Shown here piece by piece: positions 13,294-23,986 of a stretch of 64,000 nt of DNA. Source of the stretch: Kitasatospora acidiphila (GTDB taxonomy: Bacteria; Actinomycetota; Actinomycetes; Streptomycetales; Streptomycetaceae). Position 1 is the first letter of the stretch, and every line of letters begins with the position of its first letter. The notes under the pieces were generated by a model that was given only the letters and a program-made list of their open reading frames with translations, was not told the origin of the DNA and did no database searches. The stretch spans positions 3,400,501 to 3,464,500 of the forward strand of contig NZ_VIGB01000003.1 in assembly GCF_006636205.1 (NCBI RefSeq). Reading direction: 5' to 3'. The translations under genes were made by a program, and so were the position numbers.

Positions 13294-14076
13294 TCAGGCC
13301 CGGTCGAGCACCGGCTTGGCGGCCGGCTTCGGCTGCCCGGCCGCGCCGCCCTCGACCCCGGCCGCACCCCGGCGCCACGGCCACCGCCGGCGGCGCACCG
13401 GACGGCGCAGCGGCCGCCAGAGCGCGATGCCGACCAGCAGCGCGGTGGGGTGCCCGATGGCGGTGACCAGGTCGGGGTCGCTCTGCATCTGGTGGGCGAC
13501 CAGCAGCACCCCGCCGGCCAGCGTGAGCAGCCGCCCGGGCCGGCGGAACTGCCCGGCGAGCGCCCCGAGGCTCGCCAGCAGGCCGTAGCTGACCCCGATG
13601 TCCAGCTCGTCCAGCAGCCCCCGGTCCGCGTGCCCGGTCGCCACCAGGACGGCCACCACCCCCTGGGAGAGCAGCGTCGCGACCACGTGCCCGGTGGCGA
13701 ACACCCCGATCGCCCGCCGCCAGCCGACCAGCCGCTCCAGCGGCGCCAGGATGAAGGCGAAGCCCCACAGGTAGGGCAGCCAGTCGGGCCCGGCCACCCA
13801 CAGGCCGCTGAGCAGCAGCGAGCGGACGGGGGCCCGCAGCAGGTGGTGGCCGTCGGTGCTGGACAGTTCCTGCAGCCGGTGCACCAGCGCCGGGTCGGTG
13901 TCCCGGGCGAGGAGGGTGGTGCCGGCCAGCACGGCCAGGTAGAGCAGCGTGAAGGGGTTGCGCCGGGGCGTGGGCAGCCGGTCCAGCGCCCACCGCAGCG
14001 GGCCGGACCGCAGGCCGAGCCGCAGGCCGGCGTGGGGTGCCACCGGCGTACGCCCGGACCACCGCTCCCCAGCCAT
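13294..14076 (-). CDS. Rhomboid-like multi-spanning membrane protein
   Basis: The 260-residue protein starts at ATG 14076 with GGAGG upstream. It has about six hydrophobic segments after a basic N-terminus. Segment DIGVSYGLLASLGALAG contains a G-x-S-x-G pattern, and a later helix carries GHPTALLVG with a His, matching the Ser/His dyad layout of rhomboid intramembrane proteases. Whether it is an active protease or an inactive rhomboid-like protein cannot be decided here. The basic tail (RRRRWPWRR) faces the cytoplasm. It lies upstream of lon on the same strand with a 105-nt gap. Confidence 0.75.
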   Translation of the reverse strand: MAGERWSGRTPVAPHAGLRLGLRSGPLRWALDRLPTPRRNPFTLLYLAVLAGTTLLARDTDPALVHRLQELSSTDGHHLLRAPVRSLLLSGLWVAGPDWLPYLWGFAFILAPLERLVGWRRAIGVFATGHVVATLLSQGVVAVLVATGHADRGLLDELDIGVSYGLLASLGALAGQFRRPGRLLTLAGGVLLVAHQMQSDPDLVTAIGHPTALLVGIALWRPLRRPVRRRRWPWRRGAAGVEGGAAGQPKPAAKPVLDRA

Positions 14077-14600
14077 GTCGCCTCCGTTCCGGGCCGTTCG
14101 CTCCGGTCCCCGCAGCAGGGCCGGGGCGGCCGCGCTCGCTGCGCGTGCACACCGTGCCATCAACGGCCGGATCCGTCCACGGTACGGTGCTGCCCTGAGA
14201 GTCCGGTGAGAACGCAGTCGCCCTGCCTGTAACGGCAGTTCAGAAGTTGGTCCGGACCAATGCACCCGCGATTGCGAGCTTACGGGCGACTGCCGGGTTC
14301 GTGCATACACACCGTTACCGTCAGACGACATGGACGGGTAAGGTAGCGCCCCGTACCCAATCCGGGGCGTGCGCGCCGACCGGTGCCCGCGGAAATCCGC
14401 GGTCAGCCTGTCGGGGTTCGGCCCCGGTCCGTACGCTGCGAGGTGTCCTCTTGTCGGACCGGCGGCCCTGCCGCCACCCGGCCGGGACGGCGGAACCCGG
14501 GACGCCTCGGCACGGACGAACACACTAACGACGGAACCAAGACTACGAGCGGGCGCGCTACTCCCACAGGTGGCGGCCCGCAGGCCCTGGGGGCGGTGGC
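14077..14600. other. Intergenic region between rhomboid-like gene and response regulator gene
   Basis: This 524-nt divergent region has a lower-GC centre (about 14,240-14,340) that should hold promoters. It contains a 14-nt perfect palindrome at 14247-14260, listed separately. I see no convincing small gene or RNA in it. Confidence 0.5.
14247..14260. promoter_or_regulatory. Perfect palindrome with DasR-site-like core
   Basis: TTGGTCCGGACCAA is a perfect 14-nt palindrome. It shares TGGTC-N2-GACCA with the DasR operator core but has CG in place of TA at the centre. It may bind DasR or another GntR-type regulator. It sits about 340 nt before the response regulator start and about 170 nt before the rhomboid-like gene. 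Confidence 0.35.
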
Positions 14601-15338
14601 GTGACCGTGACAGAAATTCAACAGGACACCGGTACGAGCGGTGTGATCGCACAACGACGCGTCCTGGTGGTGGAGGACGAACCCACCATCGCCGAGTCGA
14701 TCGCGGCCCGGCTGGGCGCGGAGGGCTTCAAGGTGGCCGTCGCGCACGACGGCCCCGGCGCGGTGGACGGATTCCACACCTGGCAGCCCGACCTCGTGGT
14801 GCTCGACATCATGCTGCCCGGCTTCGACGGGCTGGAGGTCTGCCGCCGGATCCAGGCGCAGCGCCCGGTCCCGGTGCTGATGCTGACCGCCCGCGACGAC
14901 GAGACGGACCTGCTGGTCGGCCTCGGCGTGGGCGCCGACGACTACATGACGAAGCCGTTCTCGATGCGTGAGCTCGCGGCCCGGGTGAACGTGCTGCTGC
15001 GCCGGGTCGAGCGGGCCCAGCAGGCGGCCCGGACCCCGGCGCTGGGCAGCCTGCGGTTCGGCGAGCTGGAGATCGACCACGTGCAGCGCCGGGTCCGGCT
15101 GGGCTCGGGCGATGTGCACCTGACGCCCACCGAGTTCGACCTGCTGGCCTGCCTGGCCGCCCAGCCGCGCGCGGTGCTCACCCGCGAGCAGCTGCTCGCC
15201 GAGGTCTGGGACTGGACCGACGCGTCCGGCACCCGGACGGTCGACAGCCATGTGAAGGCGCTGCGCCGGAAGATCGGCGCGACCTGGATCCGCACCGTGC
15301 ACGGCGTGGGCTACGCGCTCGAAGCGCCCGTGGGCTGA
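14601..15338 (+). CDS. OmpR/PhoB-family response regulator
   Basis: The 245-residue protein starts at GTG 14601 with a weak GGGGGCGG site. The receiver domain (residues 22-140) shows the acidic pair in VVEDEP, the phospho-acceptor Asp69 in VVLDIMLPG, and Lys118 in YMTKPFS. A winged-helix Trans_reg_C domain (about 150-242) carries LTPTEFDLLACLAAQPRAVL and RTVDSHVKALRRKIG. It is followed 40 nt downstream by a sensor kinase gene, forming a two-component system. The signal and target genes are not known from sequence. Confidence 0.95.
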   Translation: MTVTEIQQDTGTSGVIAQRRVLVVEDEPTIAESIAARLGAEGFKVAVAHDGPGAVDGFHTWQPDLVVLDIMLPGFDGLEVCRRIQAQRPVPVLMLTARDDETDLLVGLGVGADDYMTKPFSMRELAARVNVLLRRVERAQQAARTPALGSLRFGELEIDHVQRRVRLGSGDVHLTPTEFDLLACLAAQPRAVLTREQLLAEVWDWTDASGTRTVDSHVKALRRKIGATWIRTVHGVGYALEAPVG

Positions 15339-15378
15339 CGGCCCCGCACCCGGGCCGCTGGACGTCACCCGGAGTGCG

Positions 15379-16581
15379 ATGCCGGACCTGGGGGGGCCAC
15401 GGGGGCGCACAGGACACGGAAACCAAGTACCGATGACGAGCAGTAGCACCGAGCCCGACGACCCGGCCACGCGGCGGGGCCGACCGGCCCGGTTCGCCGC
15501 GCGCGTGTGGCGTGCGGTCCGACCACTCGACCCGGCCCGCTCCATCAAGGGCAAGCTGGGCCTGCTGGTCATCATCGCGGTGGCCATCGCCACCGGTCTG
15601 ATGGTGATCGCGATCCACTCCGAGACCCAGGTGCGGGTGATCCTGGTCTTCTCGGTGATCGCCTCCCTGCTCTTCATGCAGGTCATGGCGCACACCCTGA
15701 CCGCTCCGCTGCGTGAGATGACCGCGGCGGCCCGGGCGATGGCCGGCGGCGACTACAGCCGCCGGGTCAAGGCCGCCTCCCGGGACGAGATCGGGGAGCT
15801 GGCGGCCACCTTCAACCGGATGGCCGCCGATCTCGAGGCCGCCGACCGGCACCGCCGGGAGCTGGTGGCCAATGTGTCGCACGAGCTGCGCACGCCGATC
15901 GCGGCACTGCAGGCGGTGCTGGAGAACATGGTGGACGGCGTGGTGCCGCCGGACGCCGCCACCCTGGGCGCGGCCCTGGAGCAGACCGAGCGGCTCGGCC
16001 GGCTGGTCACCCATCTGCTCGACCTCTCCAAGCTGGACGACGGCGTGGTGCCGCTGGACGCCCGGGAGTTCGAGGTGGCCCCGTTCCTGGCCGGGGTGCT
16101 GCGCGGGTTGACCGTGGACGGCGCGACCTCCGGCGGCGCCTGGAGCCGCCGGGACGACGTGCGGCTGCGCCTGGACGTGCAGCCCGAGGGCCTGACCGCG
16201 GTGGCCGACCCGGAGCGGCTGCACCAGGTGGTGGCCAATCTGGTGGACAACGCCTGCAAGCACTCCCCGGCGGACGGCCTGGTCACGGTGCGGGCCCGGG
16301 CCGGCGACGGGGCGCATGCGCTGCTGCTGGAGGTGGAGGACCAGGGGCCCGGCATCCCGGTGCAGGACCGCACCCGGGTGTTCGACCGTTTCAGCAGGTC
16401 AGGCACCGCGACCGCGCAGGGCCCGGGCAGCGACGGCGGCACCGGGCTCGGCCTGGCGATCGCCCGCTGGGCGGTGGATCTGCACGGCGGCCGGATCGCG
16501 GTGGGCGACGGCGGCAGCGGCTGCCTGATCCAGGTGGTGCTGCCGGGCGACGCGACCGCGGTGCCGCGCCCGCGATTGTGA
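15379..16581 (+). CDS. Sensor histidine kinase (HAMP-HisKA-HATPase)
   Basis: I take ATG 15379 (GGAG four bases upstream) as start, giving 400 residues; ATG 15433 is a reasonable alternative. Two hydrophobic helices at about residues 60-100 have almost no loop between them, so little is exposed outside. A HAMP linker follows, with AMAGGDYSRRVKAASRDEIGEL. The HisKA motif NVSHELRTPIAALQ has the phosphorylated His168. The HATPase_c domain has N-box NLVDNACKHS, DQGPGI and GTGLGLAIARW. With so small an outer loop it may sense the membrane or an intracellular cue. It partners the preceding response regulator. Confidence 0.93.
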   Translation: MPDLGGPRGRTGHGNQVPMTSSSTEPDDPATRRGRPARFAARVWRAVRPLDPARSIKGKLGLLVIIAVAIATGLMVIAIHSETQVRVILVFSVIASLLFMQVMAHTLTAPLREMTAAARAMAGGDYSRRVKAASRDEIGELAATFNRMAADLEAADRHRRELVANVSHELRTPIAALQAVLENMVDGVVPPDAATLGAALEQTERLGRLVTHLLDLSKLDDGVVPLDAREFEVAPFLAGVLRGLTVDGATSGGAWSRRDDVRLRLDVQPEGLTAVADPERLHQVVANLVDNACKHSPADGLVTVRARAGDGAHALLLEVEDQGPGIPVQDRTRVFDRFSRSGTATAQGPGSDGGTGLGLAIARWAVDLHGGRIAVGDGGSGCLIQVVLPGDATAVPRPRL

Positions 16582-16942
16582 CCGCCGCCACGACCGTCAC
16601 GAATCCGGCCGCGGTGGACACGCCGACGACACGATCTGTCCACCCCGGCCAGCTTTGTCACACAATTGGGACATCTCGGCGGTCGACAGCAGTTGATCGG
16701 CCACAAACGGTCGATCAGCGGGACTTTTGTCCGGTTTCATACCGTTTTACCCAGCCAGAAGGCGTCATCCTCTTCCCTGCGGAAGCGCTCTTCTAACGCG
16801 TTCTTCCGGCCAAATCCGCTCAAAGGACTGTGATCTGGGCGACGCCGACCCCCGGGGACTGCGCGATCACTCGTCAGGGGCGTAGCCTTAATCCCCGCTG
16901 TCCAAACATCCCAAAAGGAAGCGGAAGAGGGCGGTTGCCGCC
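16582..16942. other. Leader/promoter region of kgd
   Basis: This 361-nt, comparatively A/T-rich gap between the sensor kinase and kgd presumably holds the kgd promoter. Partial inverted repeats occur near 16692-16720. I cannot assign a regulator or RNA element. Confidence 0.4.
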
Positions 16943-19900
16943 GTGTCGCCACAGTCCCCTGAAACCCCCAACAGCTCGGCAAGCTCCACTGGCTTCGGCC
17001 CCAATGAGTGGCTCGTCGACGAGATCTACCAGCAGTACCTCCAGGACCCGAACTCGGTCGACCGAGCCTGGTGGGACTTTTTCGCCGACTACAAGCCCGG
17101 TACCGAGGTGACCTCAGTGACCCAGGCCGTGACCCCGGTCGGCTCCGTGCCGACCCCCGTCGCCGCCCCTGCCCCTGCTCCCGCTGCCGCCCCGGCGCCG
17201 GCTGCCCCCGCCGCCGCCCCGGCAGCTGCGCCCGCTCCGGCGGCCGCCGCACCTGCCGCGGCCGCTCCGCTGGCAGCCCCGCCGGCCGCGCCGCCCGCGC
17301 CCAAGGCCGCCGCCGCGCCGGCCGCCCCCGCGGCGCAGAGCACGGGCCCCGAGCTGGTCCCGCTGCGTGGCCCGGCCAAGGCCGTCGCCACCAACATGGA
17401 CGCCTCCCTCGAGGTTCCGACCGCGACCTCGGTGCGCGCCGTGCCGGCCAAGTTGCTGATCGACAACCGCATCGTCATCAACAACCACCTGCAGCGCGCC
17501 CGCGGCGGCAAGGTCTCGTTCACGCACCTGATCGGCTACGCCATGGTGCAGGCGATCAAGGCCAACCCCGGGATGAACCACAGCTACCAGGTCAAGGACG
17601 GCAAGTCCTTCCTGGTGAAGCCGGACCACGTCAACCTCGGTCTGGCCATCGACCTGGTGAAGCCCAACGGTGACCGCCAGCTGGTGGTCGCGGCCATCAA
17701 GAAGGCCGAGACCCTCGACTTCTTCGGCTTCTGGCAGGCCTACGAGGACATCGTCCGCCGGGCCCGCGCCAACAAGCTGACCATGGAGGACTTCACCGGG
17801 GTCACGGTCTCGCTGACCAACCCGGGCGGCATCGGCACCGTGCACTCGGTCCCGCGCCTGATGCAGGGCCAGGGCACCATCCTGGGCGTCGGCGCCATGG
17901 AGTACCCGGCGGAGTTCCAGGGCAGCTCCCAGGAGACCCTGTCCCGCCTCGGCGTCTCCAAGATCATGACGCTGACCTCGACCTACGACCACCGGGTCAT
18001 CCAGGGTGCCGCCTCCGGCGAGTTCCTGCGCGCGATCCACCAGCTGCTGCTGGGCGAGCACGGCTTCTACGACGAGGTCTTCGAGTCGCTGCGGATCCCG
18101 TACGAGCCGGTCCGCTGGGCCACCGACGTCGCCGCCACCCACGAGGACGAGGTCAACAAGACCGCCCGGGTGATGGAACTGATCCACTCCTACCGGGTCC
18201 GCGGCCACCTGATGGCCGACACCGACCCGCTGGAGTACAAGCAGCGCAAGCACCCCGACCTGGACGTGACCACGCACGGCCTCACCCTGTGGGACCTGGA
18301 GCGCGAGTTCGCGGTCGGCGGCTTCGGCGGCCAGAAGATGATGAAGCTGCGCGACATCCTCGGCCTGCTGCGCAACACCTACTGCCGCACCGTCGGCATC
18401 GAGTACATGCACATCCAGGACCCGAAGCAGCGCAAGTGGCTGCAGGAGCGCCTGGAGAAGCCGTACACCAAGCCGGAGCGCGAGGAGCAGCTGCGCATCC
18501 TGCGCCGGCTGAACTCCGCGGAGGCCTTCGAGACCTTCCTGCAGACCAAGTACGTCGGCCAGAAGCGGTTCTCGCTGGAGGGCGGCGAGTCCCTGATCCC
18601 GCTGCTCGACGCCACCATCGACTCCGCCGCCGAGCACCGCCTCGACGAGGCCGTGATCGGCATGGCGCACCGCGGCCGCCTCAACGTACTGGCCAACATC
18701 GTCGGCAAGCCGTACGGCAAGATCTTCGGCGAGTTCGAGGGCAACCTGGACCCGAAGTCGATGCACGGCTCCGGTGACGTCAAGTACCACCTGGGCTCCG
18801 AGGGCACCTTCACCGGCCTGGACGGCGAGACCATCAAGGTGTCGCTGGCCGCCAACCCGTCCCACCTGGAGACGGTGGACCCGGTGGTCGAGGGCATCGC
18901 CCGGGCCAAGCAGGACATCCTGGACCAGGGCGGCACCACCTTCCCGGTGCTGCCGATCCAGATCCACGGCGACGCGGCCTTCGCCGGCCAGGGCGTGGTC
19001 GCGGAGACCCTGAACATGTCGCAGCTGCGCGGCTACCGCACCGGCGGCACCGTGCACATCGTGGTGAACAACCAGGTCGGCTTCACCGCCGCCCCGGCCT
19101 CCAGCCGTTCCTCCACGTACTGCACCGACGTGGCGCGGATGATCGAGGCCCCGATCTTCCACGTCAACGGCGACGACCCGGAGGCCGTGGTCCGCGTCGC
19201 GCGGCTCGCCTTCGAGTTCCGCCAGGCGTTCCACAAGGACGTCGTGATCGACCTCATCTGCTACCGCCGCCGCGGTCACAACGAGGCCGACAACCCGTCG
19301 TTCACCCAGCCGCTGATGTACGACCTGATCGACAAGAAGCGCTCGGTGCGCAAGCTCTACACCGAGGGCCTGATCGGTCGCGGCGACATCACCATGGAAG
19401 AGGCGGAGCAGGCGCTCCAGGACTTCCAGGGCCAGCTGGAGAAGGTCTTCGCCGAGGTCCGCGACGCGGCCGGCGCCCAGGCCGCGGCCCCGGCCGGCCG
19501 TCCGGTGGCGGACTTCCCGGTCAGCATCCAGACCGGCATCTCGCAGGAGATGGTCAAGCGGATCGCCGCCTCGCAGACCAACCTGCCCGAGTGGCTGACC
19601 GTGCACCCGCGCCTGCTGCCGCAGCTGCAGCGCCGCGCCGCCTCGATCGAGGACAACACCATCGACTGGGCCACCGGCGAGATGCTCGCCATCGGCTCGC
19701 TGCTGATGGAGGGCCACCCGGTCCGCCTGGCCGGCCAGGACAGCCGCCGCGGCACCTTCGGCCAGCGCCACGCGGTGCTGATCGACCGGGTCACCGGCGA
19801 GGACTACACCCCGCTGCTGTACCTGACCGAGGACCAGGCCCGGTTCACCGTCTACGACAGCCTGCTGTCCGAGTACGCGGCGATGGGCTTCGAGTACGGC

Positions 19901-20707
19901 TACTCGCTGACCCGCCCGAACGCGCTGGTCATGTGGGAGGCCCAGTTCGGTGACTTCGTCAACGGCGCGCAGACCGTCGTCGACGAGTACATCGCCTCGG
20001 CCGAGCAGAAGTGGGGCCAGCACTCCGGTGTCACCCTGCTGCTGCCGCACGGCATGGAGGGCCAGGGCCCGGACCACTCGTCCGCCCGCCCGGAGCGCTT
20101 CCTGCAGCTGTGCGCCGACAACAACATGACGGTCGCGATGCCGACGCTGCCGTCGAACTACTTCCACCTGCTGCGCTGGCAGGTGCACAACCCGCACCAC
20201 AAGCCGCTGGTCGTCTTCACCCCGAAGTCGATGCTGCGTCTGAAGGCGGCGGCCAGCTCGGCCGAGGAGTTCACCTCCGGCTCGTTCCGCCCGGTGGTCG
20301 GCGACACCACGGTGGACCCGAAGAACGTGCGCAAGGTGGTCATCACCGCCGGCAAGTTCTACTACGACCTGGAGGCGGCCCGCGCCGAGCGCGGCGTCAC
20401 CGACACGGCGATCGTCCGGGTCGAGCGGCTCTACCCGCTGCCGATCGCGGAGCTCCAGGAGGAGCTGGCCCGCTACGGCGAGGACGTCCAGTTCGTCTGG
20501 GCCCAGGAGGAGCCGGCCAACCAGGGTGCCTGGCCGTTCATCGCGATGAACCTGGTCGACCACCTGGACGTGGTGATCGGCCGCAAGGCCGGCGCCGCCC
20601 GCCTGCGCCGGGTGGCCCGTCCGGCGGCCTCGGCCCCGGCGGTCGGCTCGGCCAAGCGCCACGCGGTCGAGCAGCAGGCCGTGCTCGACGAGGTCTTCGC
20701 GATCTGA
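16943..20707 (+). CDS. kgd: Multifunctional 2-oxoglutarate decarboxylase / dehydrogenase E1-E2 (Kgd)
   Basis: The single 1254-residue chain, read from GTG 16943, joins parts normally split between SucA and SucB, as is typical of Actinobacteria. The N-terminal segment [20 protein letters not shown] resembles the start of E1. A ~75-residue Ala/Pro linker follows. An E2 acyltransferase domain (about 130-380) ends with DHRVIQGA, catalytic His350. The E1 part (about 400-1254) has the thiamine diphosphate region around GDAAFAGQG (from residue 676) through NNQVGF, then a transketolase-like domain. It oxidatively decarboxylates 2-oxoglutarate in the TCA cycle. There is no lipoyl domain, so it should borrow lipoate from the pyruvate dehydrogenase E2. 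The linker makes strong shadow frames on both strands. Confidence 0.97.
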   Translation: MSPQSPETPNSSASSTGFGPNEWLVDEIYQQYLQDPNSVDRAWWDFFADYKPGTEVTSVTQAVTPVGSVPTPVAAPAPAPAAAPAPAAPAAAPAAAPAPAAAAPAAAAPLAAPPAAPPAPKAAAAPAAPAAQSTGPELVPLRGPAKAVATNMDASLEVPTATSVRAVPAKLLIDNRIVINNHLQRARGGKVSFTHLIGYAMVQAIKANPGMNHSYQVKDGKSFLVKPDHVNLGLAIDLVKPNGDRQLVVAAIKKAETLDFFGFWQAYEDIVRRARANKLTMEDFTGVTVSLTNPGGIGTVHSVPRLMQGQGTILGVGAMEYPAEFQGSSQETLSRLGVSKIMTLTSTYDHRVIQGAASGEFLRAIHQLLLGEHGFYDEVFESLRIPYEPVRWATDVAATHEDEVNKTARVMELIHSYRVRGHLMADTDPLEYKQRKHPDLDVTTHGLTLWDLEREFAVGGFGGQKMMKLRDILGLLRNTYCRTVGIEYMHIQDPKQRKWLQERLEKPYTKPEREEQLRILRRLNSAEAFETFLQTKYVGQKRFSLEGGESLIPLLDATIDSAAEHRLDEAVIGMAHRGRLNVLANIVGKPYGKIFGEFEGNLDPKSMHGSGDVKYHLGSEGTFTGLDGETIKVSLAANPSHLETVDPVVEGIARAKQDILDQGGTTFPVLPIQIHGDAAFAGQGVVAETLNMSQLRGYRTGGTVHIVVNNQVGFTAAPASSRSSTYCTDVARMIEAPIFHVNGDDPEAVVRVARLAFEFRQAFHKDVVIDLICYRRRGHNEADNPSFTQPLMYDLIDKKRSVRKLYTEGLIGRGDITMEEAEQALQDFQGQLEKVFAEVRDAAGAQAAAPAGRPVADFPVSIQTGISQEMVKRIAASQTNLPEWLTVHPRLLPQLQRRAASIEDNTIDWATGEMLAIGSLLMEGHPVRLAGQDSRRGTFGQRHAVLIDRVTGEDYTPLLYLTEDQARFTVYDSLLSEYAAMGFEYGYSLTRPNALVMWEAQFGDFVNGAQTVVDEYIASAEQKWGQHSGVTLLLPHGMEGQGPDHSSARPERFLQLCADNNMTVAMPTLPSNYFHLLRWQVHNPHHKPLVVFTPKSMLRLKAAASSAEEFTSGSFRPVVGDTTVDPKNVRKVVITAGKFYYDLEAARAERGVTDTAIVRVERLYPLPIAELQEELARYGEDVQFVWAQEEPANQGAWPFIAMNLVDHLDVVIGRKAGAARLRRVARPAASAPAVGSAKRHAVEQQAVLDEVFAI

Positions 20708-20740
20708 GGTGACAGCCGCTGACACCACGTCAGCAACGGT

Positions 20741-20774
20741 GAAGGGCCCGCTCCGATCATGGAGCGGGCCCTTC
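20741..20774. terminator. Terminator downstream of kgd
   Basis: A perfect 14-bp stem (20741-20754 with 20761-20774) around a GATCAT loop begins 33 nt after the kgd stop. Confidence 0.88.
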
Positions 20775-20789
20775 GCTAATGTCTGCGCC

Positions 20790-22645
20790 ATGCCTGCCGA
20801 TCAGTCGCGTTCCGCCGTGCCCCCGCCCCGGTCTTCCAGCCGCTGCTGCCGGACGATCCGGACGAGGTGGCCGGGTACCGGCTGTTCGCCCGACTGGGCG
20901 CCGGCGGCATGGGCCGGGTCTACCTCTCGTACACGCCGGGCGGCCGGCCGGTGGCGCTCAAGGTGGTCCGGCCCGAGTTCGCCGAGGATTCGGAGTTCCG
21001 CCGCCGGTTCAGCCAGGAGGTGGCCAACGCCCAGCGGATCCACGGCCTCTACACCGCCCAGGTGATCGACTCCGGCACGGCCGCCGACGCGCCCTGGCTG
21101 GTCACCGCGTACGTGCCGGGCCCCTCGCTGCAGCAGGTGGTGCGCGAGCACGGCCCGCTGCCGGTGCGCACGGTGCTGTTGCTGCTGGGCGGCATAGCCG
21201 AGGCGCTGCAGGCGATCCACAGCGTCAGCGTGGTGCACCGCGACCTCAAGCCGGCCAATGTGCTGGTGGCCGCGGACGGACCGCGGGTGATCGACTTCGG
21301 CATCGCGCGGGCCGCCGACGCCACCGCGCTGACCGGCACCGGCTACCGGATCGGCTCGCCCGCCTTCATGGCGCCCGAGCAGGCCCAGGGCGGCGCGATC
21401 ACCCCGGCCACCGACGTCTTCGCGCTCGGCGCGCTGGCCGCCTACGTGGCGAGCGGGGTGCCGCCGTTCGGCGAGGGGCCGGAGACCGCGGTGCTCTACC
21501 GGGTGGTGCACGAGCAGCCGGACCTGGCTGGCGTGCCGGCCGAGCTGCGCGAGCTGCTGCTGCGCTGCCTGGCCAAGTCGCCCGAGGAGCGGCCGAAGCC
21601 GGCCGAGATCATCGAGGTGGCCCGGGAGCACCCGGCGGTGGGCGGGCAGCTGCGGTTCGCCGACAACTGGCTGCCGCTGCCGGTGAGCACCGAGATCACC
21701 CGGCGCTCGGACCTGCCGCGCACGCCGCCGCGGCCGGCACCGGCGGTGCCGAGCGCCCCGCCGGTGCCGAGCGCCCCGCCCGTACCCGCCATGGCGCCAC
21801 CGACCGTGCCCGTAACGGTGGTTGAGCCTCCGTCAGGTGCTGTGCTGCCACCCCAGGGCGCCGAGGCGTTCACCGCCCCGCTCCCGCCGCCGCAGCCGAC
21901 CGTGCAGCTGCCCGCACCGGCAGTGGCACTGGCGCCGGCGCCGGCGCCGGCCGGGAAGCGCCGCGGGGTGTCCTGGCGGACCCTGCTGACGGTCGCCCTG
22001 GTGATGGCGCTCGGCGGTGCGCTGGTGGGCGTGCTGCTCTCCCGGGGCGACGCCGGCCCGAAGACGGGCAGCTCGTCCGGCAACTCCGGCAGCGGGCAGC
22101 AGCAGGCGGTGGACGCCCCGACGACGCCGGGCGCCGACGACTCCCCGGTGACCGCCCCGACCGGGCCCGACAGCACCGACACGCCCGGCGGCGGGGTGTC
22201 GGCCACCGGCGGCCCGACCGGCTGGACGCCGCTGGTGAGCAAGGTGGAGCTGGACATCCCGGCCGCCGAGTACTCCAGCGAGGCCTACCGGGTGGACCTG
22301 ACCGCGGGCAAGCTGATCGCCCCCGGCACCAACGGCAAGTGGGTGCTGGGGCTGCACAACACCGGCGGCGCCGGCGGCAGTCGGGCCAACACCTTCGTGA
22401 GCGACGGTGACGACGACTCGGACTTCGCGGTGATCACCGACTCCTCGGTGACGCCCGGTCAGTGCAACACCGCGCTCGACACCCACCCCGACTCCGACCT
22501 GACCTTCGGCCACGCCGGTGCCGGCCGGCTGCTCTGCGTCCGGGACCGCTCGACGCACGACATCGCGATCGCCGCGATCGAGGTGGCCGACGAGCAGACC
22601 GGCGAGGTCAAGCTCTCGGTGAGCACCTGGCAGGGCGGCAGCTGA
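20790..22645 (+). CDS. Membrane-anchored serine/threonine protein kinase (frameshifted near 20838)
   Basis: The N-terminus MPADQSRSAVPPP (ATG 20790) is in a different frame from the kinase body, which opens at GTG 20867. One missing base near CCCCGGTCTTCC explains this and gives a 618-residue protein. The kinase domain (about 30-285) has the loop GAGGMG (37-42), VALKVV lysine, HRDLKPAN, DFG and APEQ. A long Pro/Ala-rich linker precedes one membrane helix (about 395-418). The ~200-residue C-terminal part begins with a Gly/Ser/Thr-rich stretch and ends in a compact domain with two Cys (GQCNTALD and LLCVRD) that may form a disulphide outside the cell. It probably senses an extracellular cue; the ligand is unknown. 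Confidence 0.92.
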
Positions 22646-22697
22646 GCGCGTCTATCCTGACCAGGTAGTCCGACCCCCAGATTTCCGGAGCAGAACC

Positions 22698-22877
22698 GTG
22701 TACTTCACCGACCGCGGCATCGAGGAGCTGGAGAGCCGGCGCGGCGAGGAGGAGGTCACCCTCGGGTGGCTGGCCGAGCAGCTGCGCACGTTCGTCGACC
22801 TCAACCCCGACTTCGAGGTTCCCGTCGAGCGGCTGGCCACCTGGCTGGCCCGGCTGGACGACGAGGACGACGACTGA
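22698..22877 (+). CDS. Small conserved acidic protein (DUF6104-like)
   Basis: The 59-residue protein is read from GTG 22698 with GGAG seven bases upstream. The sequence begins VYFTDRGIEELESRRGEEE and ends in an acidic LDDEDDD tail. It has no membrane segment or signal peptide and should be helical. I recognise it as a small protein widely conserved in streptomycetes, annotated as DUF6104, with no known function. It follows the kinase gene by 52 nt on the same strand and is closed by a terminator. Confidence 0.8.
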   Translation: MYFTDRGIEELESRRGEEEVTLGWLAEQLRTFVDLNPDFEVPVERLATWLARLDDEDDD

Positions 22878-22897
22878 CCCGCGCGGCACGACGCACG

Positions 22898-22929
22898 AGG
22901 GCCCGGGAGGCAACTGCCTCCCGGGCCCT
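22898..22929. terminator. Terminator downstream of the DUF6104-like gene
   Basis: A 15-bp perfect stem (22898-22912 with 22915-22929) lies 20 nt after the stop codon. The nominal 2-nt loop would open to about 4-6 nt in practice. Confidence 0.85.
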
Positions 22930-22953
22930 TCGCAATTCGGCGCGGCGAAGCAC

Positions 22954-23006
22954 TTGACTCCACCGCCACGCGATATATCGTGTTTCTCGGAAGACGCGAT
23001 ACATCG
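22954..23006 (+). promoter_or_regulatory. Promoter with twin palindromic operators for the DUF4097-padR operon
   Basis: A TTGACT -35-like element (22954-22959) is followed 16 nt later by TATCGT (22976-22981). Overlapping the latter is the perfect palindrome CGATATATCG (22971-22980), and 26 bp downstream is a one-base variant, CGATACATCG (22997-23006). Both sit in ACGCGATA-Y-ATCG contexts. The arrangement suggests repression, most simply by the PadR protein encoded in the same operon. Confidence 0.65.
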
Positions 23007-23068
23007 CGACTTGCCGGATCGTCGCCACTCCAGCGTACGACGGCGCCCAGCCAACGGGAGGACTTTCA

Positions 23069-23986
23069 ATGAACCAGTGGACGGTCAGCGAGCCCGACAG
23101 CATCGTCCTGGACGAGCCGGTGCAGTCGGCGCAGGTGCGGATGATCGCCGGCGCGCTCAACGTGGTGGCCGCCGAGGGCCCGGCCCGGATCGAGGTCACC
23201 GAGCTCAAGGGTGAGCCGCTGCAGGTCAGCCTGGTCGACGGGGTGCTGACGGTGACCTACCAGCACCTCTCCTGGAACGACTTCGGCTTCGGCGGCCAGC
23301 TGAAGACGATGGACGCGATCAAGGACGGGTTCAAGGACCTGGTCTCCTCCCTCAAGCGCAAGCGCAAGTCCCGCGCCGTGGTCACGCTGACCCTGCCGGC
23401 CGATGCCGTGGTGAAGCTGGGCTCGGTCTCCGCCGACACCACCGTCTCCGGCCTGCAGACCGACACCGCGGTGTACGCGATCACCGGCGCCACCACCCTG
23501 GTCGGGCTGGGCGGCAAGACCGAGGCCAACTCGGTCTCCGGCGATGTGGACGCCCAGTCGGTCGGCGGCGAGCTGAAGCTCAAGACGGTCAACGGCGACC
23601 TGACGGTGGTGGCCGGCACTGCCACCACGGTCCGCGCCAACACGGTCAGCGGCGTGGTCACCCTGGACCTCACCGGGGCCGCTCCGGCGGACGTGCGGGC
23701 CAACACGGTCAGCGGCGACGTCGCGATCCGGCTCCCCCGGCCCGCCGACACCAAGGTCGAGGCGGGCAGCACCACCGGCAAGTTCTCCACCGCCTTCGAG
23801 GAGTTGAAGCTCGGCGGCACCTGGGGCGGCCAGCGGCTCACCGGCGTCCTCGGCGCCGGCAGCGGCTCGCTGGAGGTGACCACCGTCTCCGGCTCCGTCT
23901 CGGTGCTGGCCCGCCCGGAGGACGACACCCCCAGCCTGGTCAAGGAGCTGACGGACGGTTCGGACGGGACGGAGGACACCGCATGA
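23069..23986 (+). CDS. DUF4097-family beta-repeat protein
   Basis: The 305-residue protein starts at ATG 23069 with GGGAGGA upstream. There is no signal peptide. Repeated short strands such as ANSVSGDVDAQSVGG, LKTVNGDLTVVAG, RANTVSGVVTLDL and RANTVSGDVAIRL form the beta-helix-like repeat of DUF4097 (putative adhesin) proteins. Residues 80-108 are a basic, probably helical stretch. Its stop overlaps the padR start by 4 nt, so the two are translationally coupled. Related operons respond to envelope stress or drugs, but no molecular role is established. Confidence 0.85.
   Translation: MNQWTVSEPDSIVLDEPVQSAQVRMIAGALNVVAAEGPARIEVTELKGEPLQVSLVDGVLTVTYQHLSWNDFGFGGQLKTMDAIKDGFKDLVSSLKRKRKSRAVVTLTLPADAVVKLGSVSADTTVSGLQTDTAVYAITGATTLVGLGGKTEANSVSGDVDAQSVGGELKLKTVNGDLTVVAGTATTVRANTVSGVVTLDLTGAAPADVRANTVSGDVAIRLPRPADTKVEAGSTTGKFSTAFEELKLGGTWGGQRLTGVLGAGSGSLEVTTVSGSVSVLARPEDDTPSLVKELTDGSDGTEDTA

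Noticed and set aside
17114..20791. Very long open frame antisense to kgd (over 1,200 codons)
   Set aside because: It is a third-position-GC shadow; the plus-strand frame has full E1/E2 domain content and a ribosome-site-compatible start, the antisense frame has none.
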